A stretch of 64,000 bases of DNA from Allomesorhizobium camelthorni (GTDB lineage: Bacteria > Pseudomonadota > Alphaproteobacteria > Rhizobiales > Rhizobiaceae). The DNA lies in assembly GCF_011045125.1 (NCBI RefSeq), contig NZ_JAAKZF010000021.1, forward strand, positions 1-64,000, written 5' to 3'. Shown here piece after piece: positions 1-10,833 of the stretch (position 1 is its first letter; each line of letters begins with the position of its first letter). Below the pieces are notes generated by a model that saw only the letters and a list, made by a program, of their open reading frames with translations, was not told the DNA's origin and ran no database searches. A program made the translations under genes and the position numbers.

Positions 1-114
1 ACGCCGTGCATGCTGATTCTCGGTCAGCGCGTGCACGGAGGGATAATGCGTCGTTACAGCCGCTGGCTGGAGAAACGGGGCCACTCCCTTGCAGAGCCGC
101 CGGCCGGGGAGTAG
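1..114 (+). CDS. Possible 3' end of an unidentified gene (partial)
   Basis: Frame 1 is open from the window edge to a TAG at 112-114 and encodes 37 residues ending in a basic and aromatic stretch (RRYSRWLEKRGHS). I do not recognise it, and so short an open frame could be chance. It would converge with the stress-protein gene on the opposite strand; the roughly 120 bases between them show nothing clear. Confidence 0.3.
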   Translation, partial: TPCMLILGQRVHGGIMRRYSRWLEKRGHSLAEPPAGE

Positions 115-238
115 CGATTTGATCGGCCCACGGTGCCGGGGCTTAAACGCCGCGGGTGTCGCAAAGGCGATGTCGACCCAGACGGCTTCAGTATGTCCCG
201 ATGCCTGAACGCACCCGTATCGCGCTCGGCAACACACC

Positions 239-1093
239 TTAACGGAAAAGCATCACCGGCACCTTACATGATCGAATCATCTCGGTCGTCGTAGAGCCGA
301 TGACAAGGCTGCGGATGCGCGAATGCCCGTAAGCCCCCATCACCAGGAGGTCGATGCCTTCGGTCTCGACCGTCCGGGCAATGACGGCGTCAGGCTGGCC
401 GGCCACGATGTCGGCTCTGACGGAATATCCGCCGGCCTGAAGGACCGAACCGGCATCCTGAAGCCGCTTTTGGGCCTCCGGTGTGTCTTGCGCGACCATC
501 AGAAGCCGACAGGACTGGTCCTCGAACAACCGGCTTCGAGCGACGTGGTCAACAGCCTTCATGCTGCTCGCGCCGCCGTCGAAGGCAATCAGGAAGCTCT
601 TGATGGGCTTGAACGCTCGCGATGCGACGAAGATAGGCTTACGGCTCGAACGGGCGATGCGCTCAAGGTTCGAGCCCAGGTGCAGTTTTGCGAAATCGGC
701 GCCTTCGCCACGCTTGCCGATCACCACCATAGCGGCTTCGGCTTCCATCTCTACGACCGTTTCGACGATATCTCCAATCCGGAGCTTGGTCGTGACGTCG
801 GTGACGCCGGAAGCCTCGATCGCCTCCTTGGCGTCCTCAAGAATTGCGCGGCCACGCTTCTGGGCGAGCTTTGCCCGCTGCTCGTCGAGCGCGCTCAATT
901 CGGCAAGGAGCGTGCTGCGGGCGCCGAGCGCGATGCTCCCGCTCAAATCCGTCGGCGCGCTCGCGGTTTCGCGACGGCCGAGGACATGTAGAATCTCGAT
1001 GGACGATCCCGTGCGTTTTGCGATCCAGGCAGCATGGTCGCAAACGCTCTTCGAGTAGATCGATCCGTCTACCAGCGCGATCAGTTTCGACAT
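239..1093 (-). CDS. Universal stress protein, tandem UspA domains
   Basis: A 284-residue cytoplasmic protein made of two Usp folds, about residues 1-155 and 163-284. Both halves keep the nucleotide-binding signature: IGKRGEGADFAKLHLGS in the first and MGAYGHSRIRSLVIGST in the second, so an ATP-binding type is likely. Tandem Usp proteins of about 280 residues are common in Proteobacteria and are tied to energy or oxidative stress. The gene starts 10 bases after the SulP stop, so the two are almost certainly co-transcribed, which suggests the Usp protein modulates or responds to the anion transporter. No specific ligand can be read from the sequence. Confidence 0.9.
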   Translation of the reverse strand: MSKLIALVDGSIYSKSVCDHAAWIAKRTGSSIEILHVLGRRETASAPTDLSGSIALGARSTLLAELSALDEQRAKLAQKRGRAILEDAKEAIEASGVTDVTTKLRIGDIVETVVEMEAEAAMVVIGKRGEGADFAKLHLGSNLERIARSSRKPIFVASRAFKPIKSFLIAFDGGASSMKAVDHVARSRLFEDQSCRLLMVAQDTPEAQKRLQDAGSVLQAGGYSVRADIVAGQPDAVIARTVETEGIDLLVMGAYGHSRIRSLVIGSTTTEMIRSCKVPVMLFR

Positions 1094-1103
1094 GTGTTCC
1101 TCC

Positions 1104-2588
1104 TCAATGGCCCATGAGACGTTCGAGCGCGCCCGGCTTGTCGTGAATGGCGAGCCTGTCCACGATCGTCTCGCTCGCCGTGTTCAGTCCGATGATGTCG
1201 ACAGCCGCCCCCTCGCGGCGGAATTTCAACACGATCATGTCGAGCGCGGCGACGCTGGAGATATCCCAGATATGCGCCCGGCTGACATCGATGGTGACCT
1301 TTTCGAGCGCTTCCTTGAAATCGAAGGCGGCGGTGAAGTCGTCGGCCGACGCGAAGAAGACCTGGCCTTCGACGACGTAGGTCCGCGCCGTGCCATCCTG
1401 CGACAGCGCGGATGTGACCCGGAAAATCTGCGCGATTTTCCAGGCAAAGAAAATGCCGGACAGAAGAACGCCGACCAGGACGCCGATCGCCAGATTATGG
1501 GTGAAGACGACGCAGACGACTGTCGCCAGCATGACGGCGGACGAACTGCGCGGATGGTGCCTGAGATTCTTGATCGACGACCAGGAGAACGTTCCGATCG
1601 AGACCATGATCATGATTGCGACAAGGGCGGCCATCGGTATCTGCTTCACCCAGTCGCCGAGAACGACGATCATGAACAGGAGGAATATGCCCGCACAGAA
1701 CGTGGAAAGCCGCCCACGCCCACCCGATTTCACGTTGATGATCGACTGGCCGATCATGGCGCAACCGGCCATGCCGCCGATGAAACCGGTCGCGGCGTTG
1801 GCGATGCCTTGGCCGATGCATTCCTGGTTCTTGTCGCTCGGCGTATCCGTTAGATCGTCGACGATCGAAGCGGTCATCAGCGATTCCAGCAACCCGACAG
1901 CGGCTACCGCCGCCGAGTATGGCAGGATGATCATCAGCGTTTCGAGGGTCAACGGAATTTGTGGAATCAGGAAGACCGGAAGCGTCGAAGGCAGTTCGCC
2001 CATGTCTCCCACCGTCCTGAGGTCGAGACCAAAAACAATGGCGATCGCCGTCAGCACGAGGATACAGACCAACGGCGATGGAACCGATTTCGTTAGCAGC
2101 GGAAACAGGTAGATGATGCCGAGCCCGGCCGCGACCATCACATAGGTCAGCCATGGTACGCCGATCAGTTCCGGAAGCTGCGCCATAAAGATGAGGATCG
2201 CCAGCGCATTGACGAAGCCTGTCATTACCGAGCGCGACACGAAACGCATCACGTAGCCCAGACGGAGCAGCCCGGCAGCGATCTGGATGAGCCCTGCAAG
2301 AACCGTGGCGGCCAGAAGATACTGAAGCCCATGCTCCTTGACCAGGGTCACCATCAGCACGGCGGTTGCCGCGGTGGCCGCCGAGATCATACCGGGACGG
2401 CCGCCGGTGATGGCTACGATCACTGCGATAGAGAAGGAGGCGTAGAGGCCGACCTTCGGATCGACGCCGGCGATGATCGAAAAGGCGATGGCTTCTGGGA
2501 TGAGCGCCAAGGCGACCACCAACCCTGCGAGGACGTCGCCGCGAATGTTGCCGAACCACTGGTCGCGGTAAGCGGTAAGCGAATGCAT
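1104..2588 (-). CDS. SulP/SLC26 family anion transporter with C-terminal STAS domain
   Basis: A 494-residue inner-membrane protein. The N-terminal part begins with the SulP signature region ([20 protein letters not shown], about residues 17-36) and continues with about ten or more hydrophobic segments to about residue 385. The last 100 residues form a cytoplasmic STAS domain. The family moves sulfate, bicarbonate or dicarboxylates, usually with Na+ or H+; the substrate cannot be told from sequence, so sulfate permease is only the default name. It is followed after 10 bases by a tandem Usp gene. The start chosen (ATG at 2588) has only a weak ribosome-binding site, and a structured leader precedes it. 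Confidence 0.88.
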   Translation of the reverse strand: MHSLTAYRDQWFGNIRGDVLAGLVVALALIPEAIAFSIIAGVDPKVGLYASFSIAVIVAITGGRPGMISAATAATAVLMVTLVKEHGLQYLLAATVLAGLIQIAAGLLRLGYVMRFVSRSVMTGFVNALAILIFMAQLPELIGVPWLTYVMVAAGLGIIYLFPLLTKSVPSPLVCILVLTAIAIVFGLDLRTVGDMGELPSTLPVFLIPQIPLTLETLMIILPYSAAVAAVGLLESLMTASIVDDLTDTPSDKNQECIGQGIANAATGFIGGMAGCAMIGQSIINVKSGGRGRLSTFCAGIFLLFMIVVLGDWVKQIPMAALVAIMIMVSIGTFSWSSIKNLRHHPRSSSAVMLATVVCVVFTHNLAIGVLVGVLLSGIFFAWKIAQIFRVTSALSQDGTARTYVVEGQVFFASADDFTAAFDFKEALEKVTIDVSRAHIWDISSVAALDMIVLKFRREGAAVDIIGLNTASETIVDRLAIHDKPGALERLMGH

Positions 2589-2718
2589 AAAGAGTCCATT
2601 GAAAACACAAAACCGCTCGGATCGGACGATCCGTTCAAAGGTTCATGATTGGCGGTTGCGTTGTCCGGCGGATCGGCGGCCGGAAGAGCCACCCGGATTC
2701 TCACCGGGTCCGATTGAA
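2589..2718 (-). promoter_or_regulatory. Structured 5' leader of the sulP mRNA
   Basis: If transcription begins near 2718, the sulP mRNA has a leader of about 130 bases. It contains two hairpins: arms 2691-2696/2704-2709 (ACCCGG/CCGGGT, 7-base loop) and arms 2664-2669/2679-2684 (TCCGGC/GCCGGA). Structured RNAs such as the sul1 motif are known upstream of SulP genes in Alphaproteobacteria, but I cannot confirm that this leader belongs to that family. Confidence 0.3.
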
Positions 2719-2724
2719 TGACCC

Positions 2725-2754
2725 TCTATAGAGCGAGATCATCTCGCATTGCAA
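2725..2754 (-). promoter_or_regulatory. Putative sulP-usp promoter with palindromic operator in the spacer
   Basis: Read leftwards, TTGCAA (2754-2749) and TATAGA (2730-2725) are separated by 18 bases. The spacer contains GCGAGAT-C-ATCTCGC (2733-2747), a perfect 7+7 inverted repeat, as expected for a repressor site between -35 and -10. The regulator is unknown. Seen directly in the sequence; promoter activity is inferred. Confidence 0.5.
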
Positions 2755-2887
2755 CATGACACGAGGACGGCTCTTCAATTGCCGCTGTGCTGGTTCACAA
2801 CCATGCACCGACCGTCGCATTCCAAACAACTCTGGGATAGTCTCGCGCTTGAAGCGAAGTCCGGACCAATGGAGGCAATACGATCGG

Positions 2888-4135
2888 ATGAAAGAAGGCG
2901 CGCAGAAGCGGCGCGTCGCCTTGGTCGGCACCGGCCATCGCGGCGCTGGCACGTGGGGCAGGGAACTGCTCGCCAATTGCGGGCAATGGGTCGAGTTCGT
3001 CGGGCTTTCCGACCGGAATTCCCTGCGGCTGGAGCGCGCCCGGGCGGCAATCGGCACCGCAGCACCGGTTTTCACCGACCCTCACGCCATGCTTTCGGTG
3101 ACCAAACCGGACATGCTGATCGTCTGCACCCGCGACGACACTCACGCCGAGATGATCGTGGCGGCGCTCGAAGCGGGCGTGGACGTGCTGACGGAAAAGC
3201 CCATGACCACGACTGCGCAGATGTGCCGGCGCATCCTGAAAGCAGAGCAGCGCACCGGCCGGCGCGTCGATGTAGGTTTCAACTACCGCTTCTCGCCGAC
3301 GGCGAAGGTCATCAAGGAAGTGCTGCTGTCCGGCGCGATCGGCGAGGTCGTCTCGGTCGATTTCCACTGGTATCTGGATGTCCAGCATGGCGCCGATTAC
3401 TTCCGGCGCTGGCACGCCTTTCAGACCCATTCCGGCAGCCTGTTCGTCCACAAGGCCACGCATCATTTTGACCTCCTGAACTGGTATCTGGCGTCCGACC
3501 CGCAGGAGGTTTTTGCCCGCGGCGCGCTCCGCCGCTATGGGCGCGCCGGCCCGTTCCGCGGTCCGCGCTGCAAGACCTGCCCGCACGCGTCGATCTGCGA
3601 TTTCCACATCGACATCGGCCGCGATCCCTGGCTCGACATGCTTTACGAAGACCCGTCGCGCGAGGACGGTTATTTCCGCGACGCCTGCGTGTTTCGCGAG
3701 GAAATCGACATTTTCGACACGATGAGCGCGGCGATCCTTTATGAAAACGGCGTCCAGGTTTCGTACTCGCTCAACACCTTCATGCCGATCGAAGGTCACC
3801 ACCTCGCTTTCAACGGTACGAAAGGCCGCGTCGAGATCCGCCAGTACGAGCGCCAGGCATGGGAGACGCCCGACGAGGATGAGATTTTCGTGATGCGCAA
3901 TTTCGGCGCGGCGGAGCGCATTCGCATCCCTCACCAGGCCGGCGGCCATTTCGGCGGCGACCTCGCGCTGCAAAGAATGCTGTTTGCGCCTGGCGCGACC
4001 GATCCGCTCGGGCAGCGGGCGGACGCCCGCGCCGGCGCGATCTCGGTGCTGACCGGCGTCGCCGCCGTCGAAAGCGCCCACACCGGCCAGCCCGTCAAGG
4101 TGAAGCCGCTGCTCGATGAGCCCAATGCGGCCTGA
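2888..4135 (+). CDS. Gfo/Idh/MocA family oxidoreductase with an added cysteine cluster
   Basis: A 415-residue NAD(P)-dependent sugar or cyclitol dehydrogenase-like protein. The Rossmann motif is ALVGTGHRGAGTWG near the N-terminus and the family EKP signature is LTEKPMTTTA. The start at 2888 was chosen over upstream in-frame starts because GGAGG lies at 2871-2875 and the Rossmann strand begins just after. Unlike the other family members here it carries C228-x2-C231-x5-C237 and C267 after the catalytic domain (RCKTCPHASIC, then DAC), suggesting a metal site or structural knuckle. It precedes a CUT1 sugar ABC operon, so it probably oxidises the imported sugar or a derivative. The substrate is unknown. 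Confidence 0.85.
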   Translation: MKEGAQKRRVALVGTGHRGAGTWGRELLANCGQWVEFVGLSDRNSLRLERARAAIGTAAPVFTDPHAMLSVTKPDMLIVCTRDDTHAEMIVAALEAGVDVLTEKPMTTTAQMCRRILKAEQRTGRRVDVGFNYRFSPTAKVIKEVLLSGAIGEVVSVDFHWYLDVQHGADYFRRWHAFQTHSGSLFVHKATHHFDLLNWYLASDPQEVFARGALRRYGRAGPFRGPRCKTCPHASICDFHIDIGRDPWLDMLYEDPSREDGYFRDACVFREEIDIFDTMSAAILYENGVQVSYSLNTFMPIEGHHLAFNGTKGRVEIRQYERQAWETPDEDEIFVMRNFGAAERIRIPHQAGGHFGGDLALQRMLFAPGATDPLGQRADARAGAISVLTGVAAVESAHTGQPVKVKPLLDEPNAA

Positions 4136-4199
4136 TCGGCTCGCGATGCAGCCCGGCAGGTTTCAAACGCAAGGGGATGGCAAATGACCCGCGTGCTTG

Positions 4200-4228
4200 T
4201 TGCAGCGAAGTAACCATTGAGTTACTAT
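4200..4228 (+). promoter_or_regulatory. Promoter with TetR-type operator before the first CUT1 operon
   Basis: TTGCAG (4200-4205) and TACTAT (4223-4228) are spaced by 17 bases. A perfect inverted repeat AGTAAC-CATTGA-GTTACT (4209-4226) covers the spacer and most of the -10, a typical repressor position. Nearly the same repeat recurs at 11578-11595, after the TetR gene, so both are proposed binding sites of the regulator encoded at 10834-11526. Confidence 0.6.
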
Positions 4229-4309
4229 CAGCACATGCGGAGGCTCCGCTTTCAGGCGTGGCATCCGTGACCAAGGGCGACGGCCCGAACGCTCAGGGAG
4301 GAGCAGCAC

Positions 4310-5605
4310 ATGAACAACCGCATTTCTCGGCGGGACTTCGGCCGCCTCACGGCCGCCGGCGCATCGCTTGCAGTTCTCGGTGGAATGATGACGCCGGCTC
4401 AGGCCGAAACCCGGCTCCGCCTCATCTGGTGGGGCAACCCGGACCGCGACCGGCGCACCAATGAGGTCGTCGACCTCTACGTGAAGCAGAATGCCGACGT
4501 CGTCATTGACCCGGAAACCTACGCCTGGAACGACTATTGGCCCAAGCTCGCCACGCAGGCGGCCGGACGGAACCTTCCCGACGTAATCCAGATGGATTAC
4601 CGCTATATCTTCGAATATGCGCGGCGCGGCCAGCTCGCCGACCTGACGCCGTTCGTCGGCAAGTCCCTCGACCTTTCCGATTTCGATCCGAACCAACTCG
4701 CATCGGGCAAGGTGGATGACAAGCTCTACGGCATCTCGATGGGCGCCAACTCGATGACGCACGTCTACAAGCCGGCGCAACTGGAACAGCTCGGCCTGCC
4801 CGTGCCCGATGCCACCAAGTGGACGATCGACGATTACGTCGCGATGGGCAAGGAAGTGAAAGGGAAGCTGCCGGAGGGGCTCTACTTCTCGGAGAACATG
4901 GCCTATCGCGAGCCGAGCCTCGAGACATGGGTGCGCCAGCGCGGCAAGGCGCTCTACACTGCCGACGGCAAGCTCGGCTACGACCTCGAGGACCTCACCG
5001 ACTATTTCGCCTTCTGGTTCCAGATGCAGGAGGACGGGCTGACGCCTCCGGCCGACCTGCAGTCACAGGCTATCGCCTCCGGCAAGATGGAGGACACGAT
5101 GTTCGTAACCGGGCATGCGGTGTTCGACTTCATCCACTCCAACCAGCTCGTGGCAGTGCAGAAGCTCGTTCCTGACGATCTCGACATCACGATGATCCCC
5201 AACCAGAAGGACGGCAAGCCGGGCCAGTACCTCAAGCCCTCAATGCTCATCTCGATGTCTGCCACGGCGGCCGATCCGGAGGCGTCGGCGAAGCTCATGA
5301 ACTTCTTCGTCACTGACGAGAGCGCTGCCGACATTCTTCTTATCGAGCGCGGCGTGACGGGCGACGCCAGCATCCGCGAGCGCATCCTGCCCAAGCTGTC
5401 GCCGACCGAGCAGAAGATCGTCGCCTATCTCGACGTGGTCGGCACGCATGTCGGCGACCTGCCTCCGCCGCCGCCGAAGAATGCCGGCGAACTCGACCGC
5501 GCTCTGCAGCCGGCTTGGGAGTCGGTGGCCTTCAAGAAGGTCGACCTGAAAGTGGCGGCAAAGGATTATTACGAGAAGGCGAAGGTGGCGCTCGAACGCG
5601 CCTGA
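4310..5605 (+). CDS. CUT1-type ABC transporter, extracellular sugar-binding protein
   Basis: A 431-residue periplasmic binding protein of the family 1 (MalE/UgpB-like) type. The N-terminus is a twin-arginine signal (SRRDFGRLTAAGASLAVLGG) with cleavage near AQAE about residue 33, so export may be by Tat. The mature part opens with TRLRLIWWGNPDRDRRTNEVV, typical of the first strand and helix of the fold. A good GGAGGAG precedes the ATG. It is followed 15 bases later by two permease genes and, after two dehydrogenases, by the ATPase. The ligand is probably a mono- or oligosaccharide or a polyol; which one cannot be seen. Confidence 0.9.
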   Translation: MNNRISRRDFGRLTAAGASLAVLGGMMTPAQAETRLRLIWWGNPDRDRRTNEVVDLYVKQNADVVIDPETYAWNDYWPKLATQAAGRNLPDVIQMDYRYIFEYARRGQLADLTPFVGKSLDLSDFDPNQLASGKVDDKLYGISMGANSMTHVYKPAQLEQLGLPVPDATKWTIDDYVAMGKEVKGKLPEGLYFSENMAYREPSLETWVRQRGKALYTADGKLGYDLEDLTDYFAFWFQMQEDGLTPPADLQSQAIASGKMEDTMFVTGHAVFDFIHSNQLVAVQKLVPDDLDITMIPNQKDGKPGQYLKPSMLISMSATAADPEASAKLMNFFVTDESAADILLIERGVTGDASIRERILPKLSPTEQKIVAYLDVVGTHVGDLPPPPPKNAGELDRALQPAWESVAFKKVDLKVAAKDYYEKAKVALERA

Positions 5606-5620
5606 CGGGATCTGCCCGGC

Positions 5621-6592
5621 ATGGCCACGACCGCCGCTGGCGAAATCGGTGCGGAAGGCCGTCGCGTCGCGGCGGCCTCCAGCCTGTCCGCGCGCCTGGC
5701 CCGCTCCTGGCGCCGCAACGGGGCGGGCTACCTGTTTCTCACACCCTGGCTGATCGGCTTCTTCGGCCTCACTCTCGGGCCGACGCTCGCCTCCCTCTAT
5801 CTCTCCTTCACGGACTACGACCTCCTCACCCCGCCGCGCTGGGCGGGGCTCAAGAACTACGAATACGCCTTCTTCCAGGACGAGCGGCTTCGCCATGCTT
5901 TGTGGGTGACGTTTCACTATGTGATCTGGGCGGTGCCGCTGAAGCTCGCCGTGGCGCTCGCGCTCGCCATGGCGCTCGACCGCAGCGTGCGCGGCGTCGG
6001 CCTCTACCGTGCCGCCTTCTACCTGCCGTCGCTGCTCGGTGCGTCGGTCGCGATCGCGCTCCTCTGGCGGCTGATTTTCGGCGCCGACGGGCTCGTGAAC
6101 CACTTGCTGTTCGTGATCCTCGGCATCAAAGGACCGGGATGGGTCACGCATCCCGACTACGCGCTGTGGACGCTGATCGCACTCGCGGTGTGGCAGTTCG
6201 GATCGCCGATGATCATCTTCCTTGCGGGCCTGCGGCAGATCCCGCAGGATCTCTACGAGGCCGCGTCGATGGACGGGGCAGGCGCCCCGCGCCAGTTCTT
6301 CCGGATCACGCTGCCGCTGCTTGCCCCCGTCATCTTCTTCAATCTCGTCTTCCAGACGATCGAGGCGTTCAAGGCCTTCACACCGGCGTTCATCGTCTCG
6401 GGAGGCAGGGGCGGCCCGGTCGACTCCACCCTCTTCTACTCGCTCTATCTCTATATCGAGGCCTTCGAGAATTTTCGTATGGGCTACGCTTCGGCGCTCG
6501 CTTGGCTGCTGCTCGTGATCATCGGCATCTTCACCGCGACCGCCTTCCTCACGTCGCGCTACTGGGTCTACTACGAGGACGAGGGCCGATAG
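5621..6592 (+). CDS. Sugar ABC transporter permease, MalF/UgpA-like
   Basis: A 323-residue inner-membrane protein with about six transmembrane segments, the first at about residues 45-65 (GYLFLTPWLIGFFGLTLGPTLASLYLSF). The EAA loop that docks on the ATPase is present as LYEAASMDGAGAPRQFFRITLPLL at about residues 210-235. It forms the membrane channel with the next gene, which begins immediately after its stop codon. An extra cytoplasmic N-terminus of about 35 residues precedes the first helix. Confidence 0.9.
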   Translation: MATTAAGEIGAEGRRVAAASSLSARLARSWRRNGAGYLFLTPWLIGFFGLTLGPTLASLYLSFTDYDLLTPPRWAGLKNYEYAFFQDERLRHALWVTFHYVIWAVPLKLAVALALAMALDRSVRGVGLYRAAFYLPSLLGASVAIALLWRLIFGADGLVNHLLFVILGIKGPGWVTHPDYALWTLIALAVWQFGSPMIIFLAGLRQIPQDLYEAASMDGAGAPRQFFRITLPLLAPVIFFNLVFQTIEAFKAFTPAFIVSGGRGGPVDSTLFYSLYLYIEAFENFRMGYASALAWLLLVIIGIFTATAFLTSRYWVYYEDEGR

Positions 6593-7453
6593 ATGGCAAT
6601 GCCCGGCACATCGCGAAAATCCGCCGCCTGGCGATCGGTGAGCCGCCACGTCATCCTGATTCTCGCGGCCTTCGGCATGCTCTATCCGCTGATCTGGATG
6701 GCGGCGAGTTCCTTCAAGCCGGACAACCTTATCTTCACGCAGCCGAGCCTCGTCCCGAGCGTCTGGGATTTTTCGAATTATGCCAGCGGCTGGCATGCGC
6801 TACGCGTCGACTTCACCACCTTCTACAAGAACTCGTTCCTCATCTCGGCGCTCGCGGTGATCGGCAACCTCATGGCCTGCTCGCTGACGGCCTATGCGTT
6901 CGCGCGGCTGAATTTCCGCTTCCGCTGGTTCTGGTTCGCCATGATGATGGGCACGCTGATGCTGCCCTATCACGTGACGCTGGTGCCGCAGTACATCCTG
7001 TTCCTCAACCTCGGCTGGGTGAACACCTACCTGCCGCTCGTGGTGCCGCGCTTCCTCGCGGTCGACGCCTTCTTCATTTTCCTGATGGTGCAGTTCTTCC
7101 GCGGCATCCCGCGCGAGATCGACGAGGCAGCGATCATGGACGGCTGCGGCCCGTGGCGCATCTACTGGCGCATCATGCTGCCGCTCTCCTCGCCGGTGCT
7201 TGCCACCGCCGCGATCTTCTCGTTCATCTGGACCTATGATGATTTCCTGGCGCCGTTGATCTATCTGAATGACATGCGGCAATACACGGTGCCGCTGGCG
7301 CTGCGCGCCTTCATCGACTCGAGTGGCGGTGAATCCCTCTATGGCGAAATGTTTGCCATGTCGACGCTGTCGCTGCTGCCGGTCTTCATCGTCTTTCTGG
7401 TCTTCCAGCGACTGATCATCCGCGGCGTCGCGTTGGGGGCGCTGAAACGTTGA
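6593..7453 (+). CDS. Sugar ABC transporter permease, MalG/UgpE-like
   Basis: A 286-residue inner-membrane partner of the preceding permease, with six predicted helices and the EAA loop IDEAAIMDGCGPWRIYWRIMLPL at about residues 175-200. The ATG abuts the preceding TAG with no gap, indicating translational coupling. Length and motif order are normal for the CUT1 family. Confidence 0.9.
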   Translation: MAMPGTSRKSAAWRSVSRHVILILAAFGMLYPLIWMAASSFKPDNLIFTQPSLVPSVWDFSNYASGWHALRVDFTTFYKNSFLISALAVIGNLMACSLTAYAFARLNFRFRWFWFAMMMGTLMLPYHVTLVPQYILFLNLGWVNTYLPLVVPRFLAVDAFFIFLMVQFFRGIPREIDEAAIMDGCGPWRIYWRIMLPLSSPVLATAAIFSFIWTYDDFLAPLIYLNDMRQYTVPLALRAFIDSSGGESLYGEMFAMSTLSLLPVFIVFLVFQRLIIRGVALGALKR

Positions 7454-7480
7454 GCCGGCTACAGAAATGAAAGGATAGTG

Positions 7481-8521
7481 ATGGCATCGCCTGGATTTGC
7501 ATTCGCGGCAATCGGCCTGAACCACGGCCATATCTACGGCCAGACGGAGGTGATGATCAGAGCCGGCTGCCGGCTGAAAGCTTTTTTCGCGCCGGAGGAC
7601 GATTTGGCCGCCGCCTATAGCTCAAAATTCCCGGACGCCAGGCGGGTGGCGGATGAGCGCACGATTCTCGATGATCCCGAAATCCTCCTCGTGATCGGCG
7701 CCGGCATCCTGGCCGACCGTACGCCGATGGCGGTCAGGGCAATGCGCAGCGGCAAGGACGTGATGCTCGACAAGCCGGGCGCAACGACGCTGGAGCAGCT
7801 CGCCGAACTGCGCCGGACTCAGGCCGAGACCGGCCGCATCCTGTCCATCCTCTATTCCGAGCACTACACCCAGCCGGCCACCATCGCGGTGGGCGAACTG
7901 GTCAGGGCCGGCGCGATCGGCCGCGTTGTCCAGACGCTGGGTCTCGGTCCACATCGGATCGGCAATTATCAACGCCCGGACTGGTTCTGGAAGCGCGACC
8001 GGACAGGCGGCATCCTCACCGACATCGGCTCGCACCAGGTCGAGCAGTTCCTGTTCTTCACCGGCAGCAGCCAAGCGGAAATCGTCGCCAGCCAGGTCGC
8101 CAATTTCGATCATCCGGATACGCCGGAGTTCGAGGATTTCGGCGACATCATGCTGCGCTCCGACACCGCCGCCGGCTATATCCGCGTCGACTGGTTCACC
8201 GCAGACGGCCTGCCCACCTGGGGCGACGGACGGCTGTTCATCCTCGGCACGGAAGGGACGATCGAGCTACGCAAATATGTCGACATCGCCGGCCGACCGG
8301 GCGGCAATCATTTGTTCCTCGTCGACCGCACGGGAACGCGTCACGTCGACTGCTCCGACACGAAAATCACCTATGGCGAGCAGCTTCGCGACGACGTGCT
8401 CAACCGGACCGAGACGGCGATGCCGCAAAAACATTGCTTTCTCGCCACCGAACTCGCCCTGACGGCGCAGGCCAAAGCCCAGCGTATCGACGGCGGCAGA
8501 CCTCCGGAGAAAACCGCATGA
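7481..8521 (+). CDS. Gfo/Idh/MocA family oxidoreductase
   Basis: A 346-residue dehydrogenase-like protein. The N-terminal Rossmann part (FAFAIGLNHGHIYGQTEVM) departs from the usual GxGxxG glycine pattern; it has the NHGHI form seen in a subgroup of this family. The signature MLDKPGATTLEQL replaces the common EKP by DKP. GTG at 7478 is possible, but ATG at 7481 fits the AAGGA at 7471-7475 better. It overlaps the next dehydrogenase by four bases, so the pair is probably made together, possibly as successive or partner enzymes on the imported sugar. Confidence 0.85.
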   Translation: MASPGFAFAAIGLNHGHIYGQTEVMIRAGCRLKAFFAPEDDLAAAYSSKFPDARRVADERTILDDPEILLVIGAGILADRTPMAVRAMRSGKDVMLDKPGATTLEQLAELRRTQAETGRILSILYSEHYTQPATIAVGELVRAGAIGRVVQTLGLGPHRIGNYQRPDWFWKRDRTGGILTDIGSHQVEQFLFFTGSSQAEIVASQVANFDHPDTPEFEDFGDIMLRSDTAAGYIRVDWFTADGLPTWGDGRLFILGTEGTIELRKYVDIAGRPGGNHLFLVDRTGTRHVDCSDTKITYGEQLRDDVLNRTETAMPQKHCFLATELALTAQAKAQRIDGGRPPEKTA

Positions 8522-9599
8522 GCAGACGTCTGAAGGTCGGCGTGGTCGGCTGCGGCGTCGGCGTTGGCCACATCAAGGGCTACCAGGAACTGCCGGATCT
8601 CTACTCTGTCGAGGCGCTCTGCGACATTGACCCGGCCCGAGCGTCAGCGATCGCCGGTGAGCACGGCGTTCGCGCGTCCATCGGCGATTTTGATGCGTTC
8701 CTGGAACACGACCTCGATATCGTGGATATCTGCACGCCGTCGGCACTGCATTTCGAGCAGGCGAAGAAGGCGCTGCTCGCCGGTCGTCACGTGGTGGTCG
8801 AAAAGCCCTTCGCCAGTTCGCTCGCCGAAGCCGATGCGCTGGTCGAACTGGAGCAACGGAGCGGTAAGCGGCTCTGCCCGGTGTTCCAGTACCGTTTCGC
8901 CAACGGCATCGCGCAATTGTTCCACCTGCGCCAGCGGGGTTTTGCCGGCAATGCCTATGCGGCGACGGTGGAGACGCATTGGCGACGCCTGCCGGCCTAT
9001 TACGACAATCCATGGCGCGGCCGCTGGGCGACCGAACTCGGCGGCTGCATGATCACTCATGCCATCCACAACCACGACATCCTGACACATGTGCTAGGAC
9101 CGGTCCGCAGCGTCTTCGCCCGCACTTCGACGCGGGTGAACCCGGTCGAGACGGAGGACTGCGCGGCGGCCGTACTGGAGATGGCGGACGGCTCGCTTGC
9201 CACTTTGTCAGTCACGCTCGGCGCGGAGGAGGACATGTCGCGGTTGCGCTTCTGCTTCGAGGGGCTGACGGCGGAGAGCAATCGCAGCCCGTACAATCCC
9301 GGCACGGCGCCGTGGCGCTTTATTGCCGCCGATCCTGAGCGCCAGCGGGCCATCGACGCGGCGGTCGCCGAGGTCGAGCCTGCGCCGGAGCGCTATGCCG
9401 GCCAGTTCCTGCGGCTGCACCGGGCGCTGACCGAAGGCGGCGCACTGCCGGTCTCCATCGCGGATGCGCGGCCGTCGCTGGAACTGATTACAGCCGCCTA
9501 TCATTCGGCGCGGACGGGCGAGGCGGTGCATCTGCCGATCGGGCGGGATCATCCGCTTTATGCCGGCTGGCTGCCCCGGCCGGACAGGGAGGTGGCGTG

Positions 9600-9600
<1 letters not shown>
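8518..9600 (+). CDS. Gfo/Idh/MocA family oxidoreductase
   Basis: A 360-residue NAD(P)-dependent dehydrogenase with the Rossmann motif [17 protein letters not shown] and the signature [14 protein letters not shown] near residue 95. The in-frame ATG at 8518 overlaps the preceding stop (ATGA) and places the Rossmann strand at residues 4-16; longer starts are unlikely. The substrate is probably the ligand of the flanking CUT1 transporter or its oxidation product. It is coupled to the ATPase gene by a one-base overlap. Confidence 0.88.
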
Positions 9601-10745
<1,145 letters not shown>

Positions 10746-10833
10746 ATTCGGACCTCGACCCGCTAAGCCGGCTCATCGACGGAAACCTACCTTTGCGGGT
10801 TCATGGTGGAGGGGTAACCAGGCAGGGTGGGGC

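Noticed and set aside
10814-10820. GGTAACC before tetR as a third TetR operator
   Set aside because: It has only one half of the GTAAC-N6-GTTAC repeat and no second arm at the right distance.
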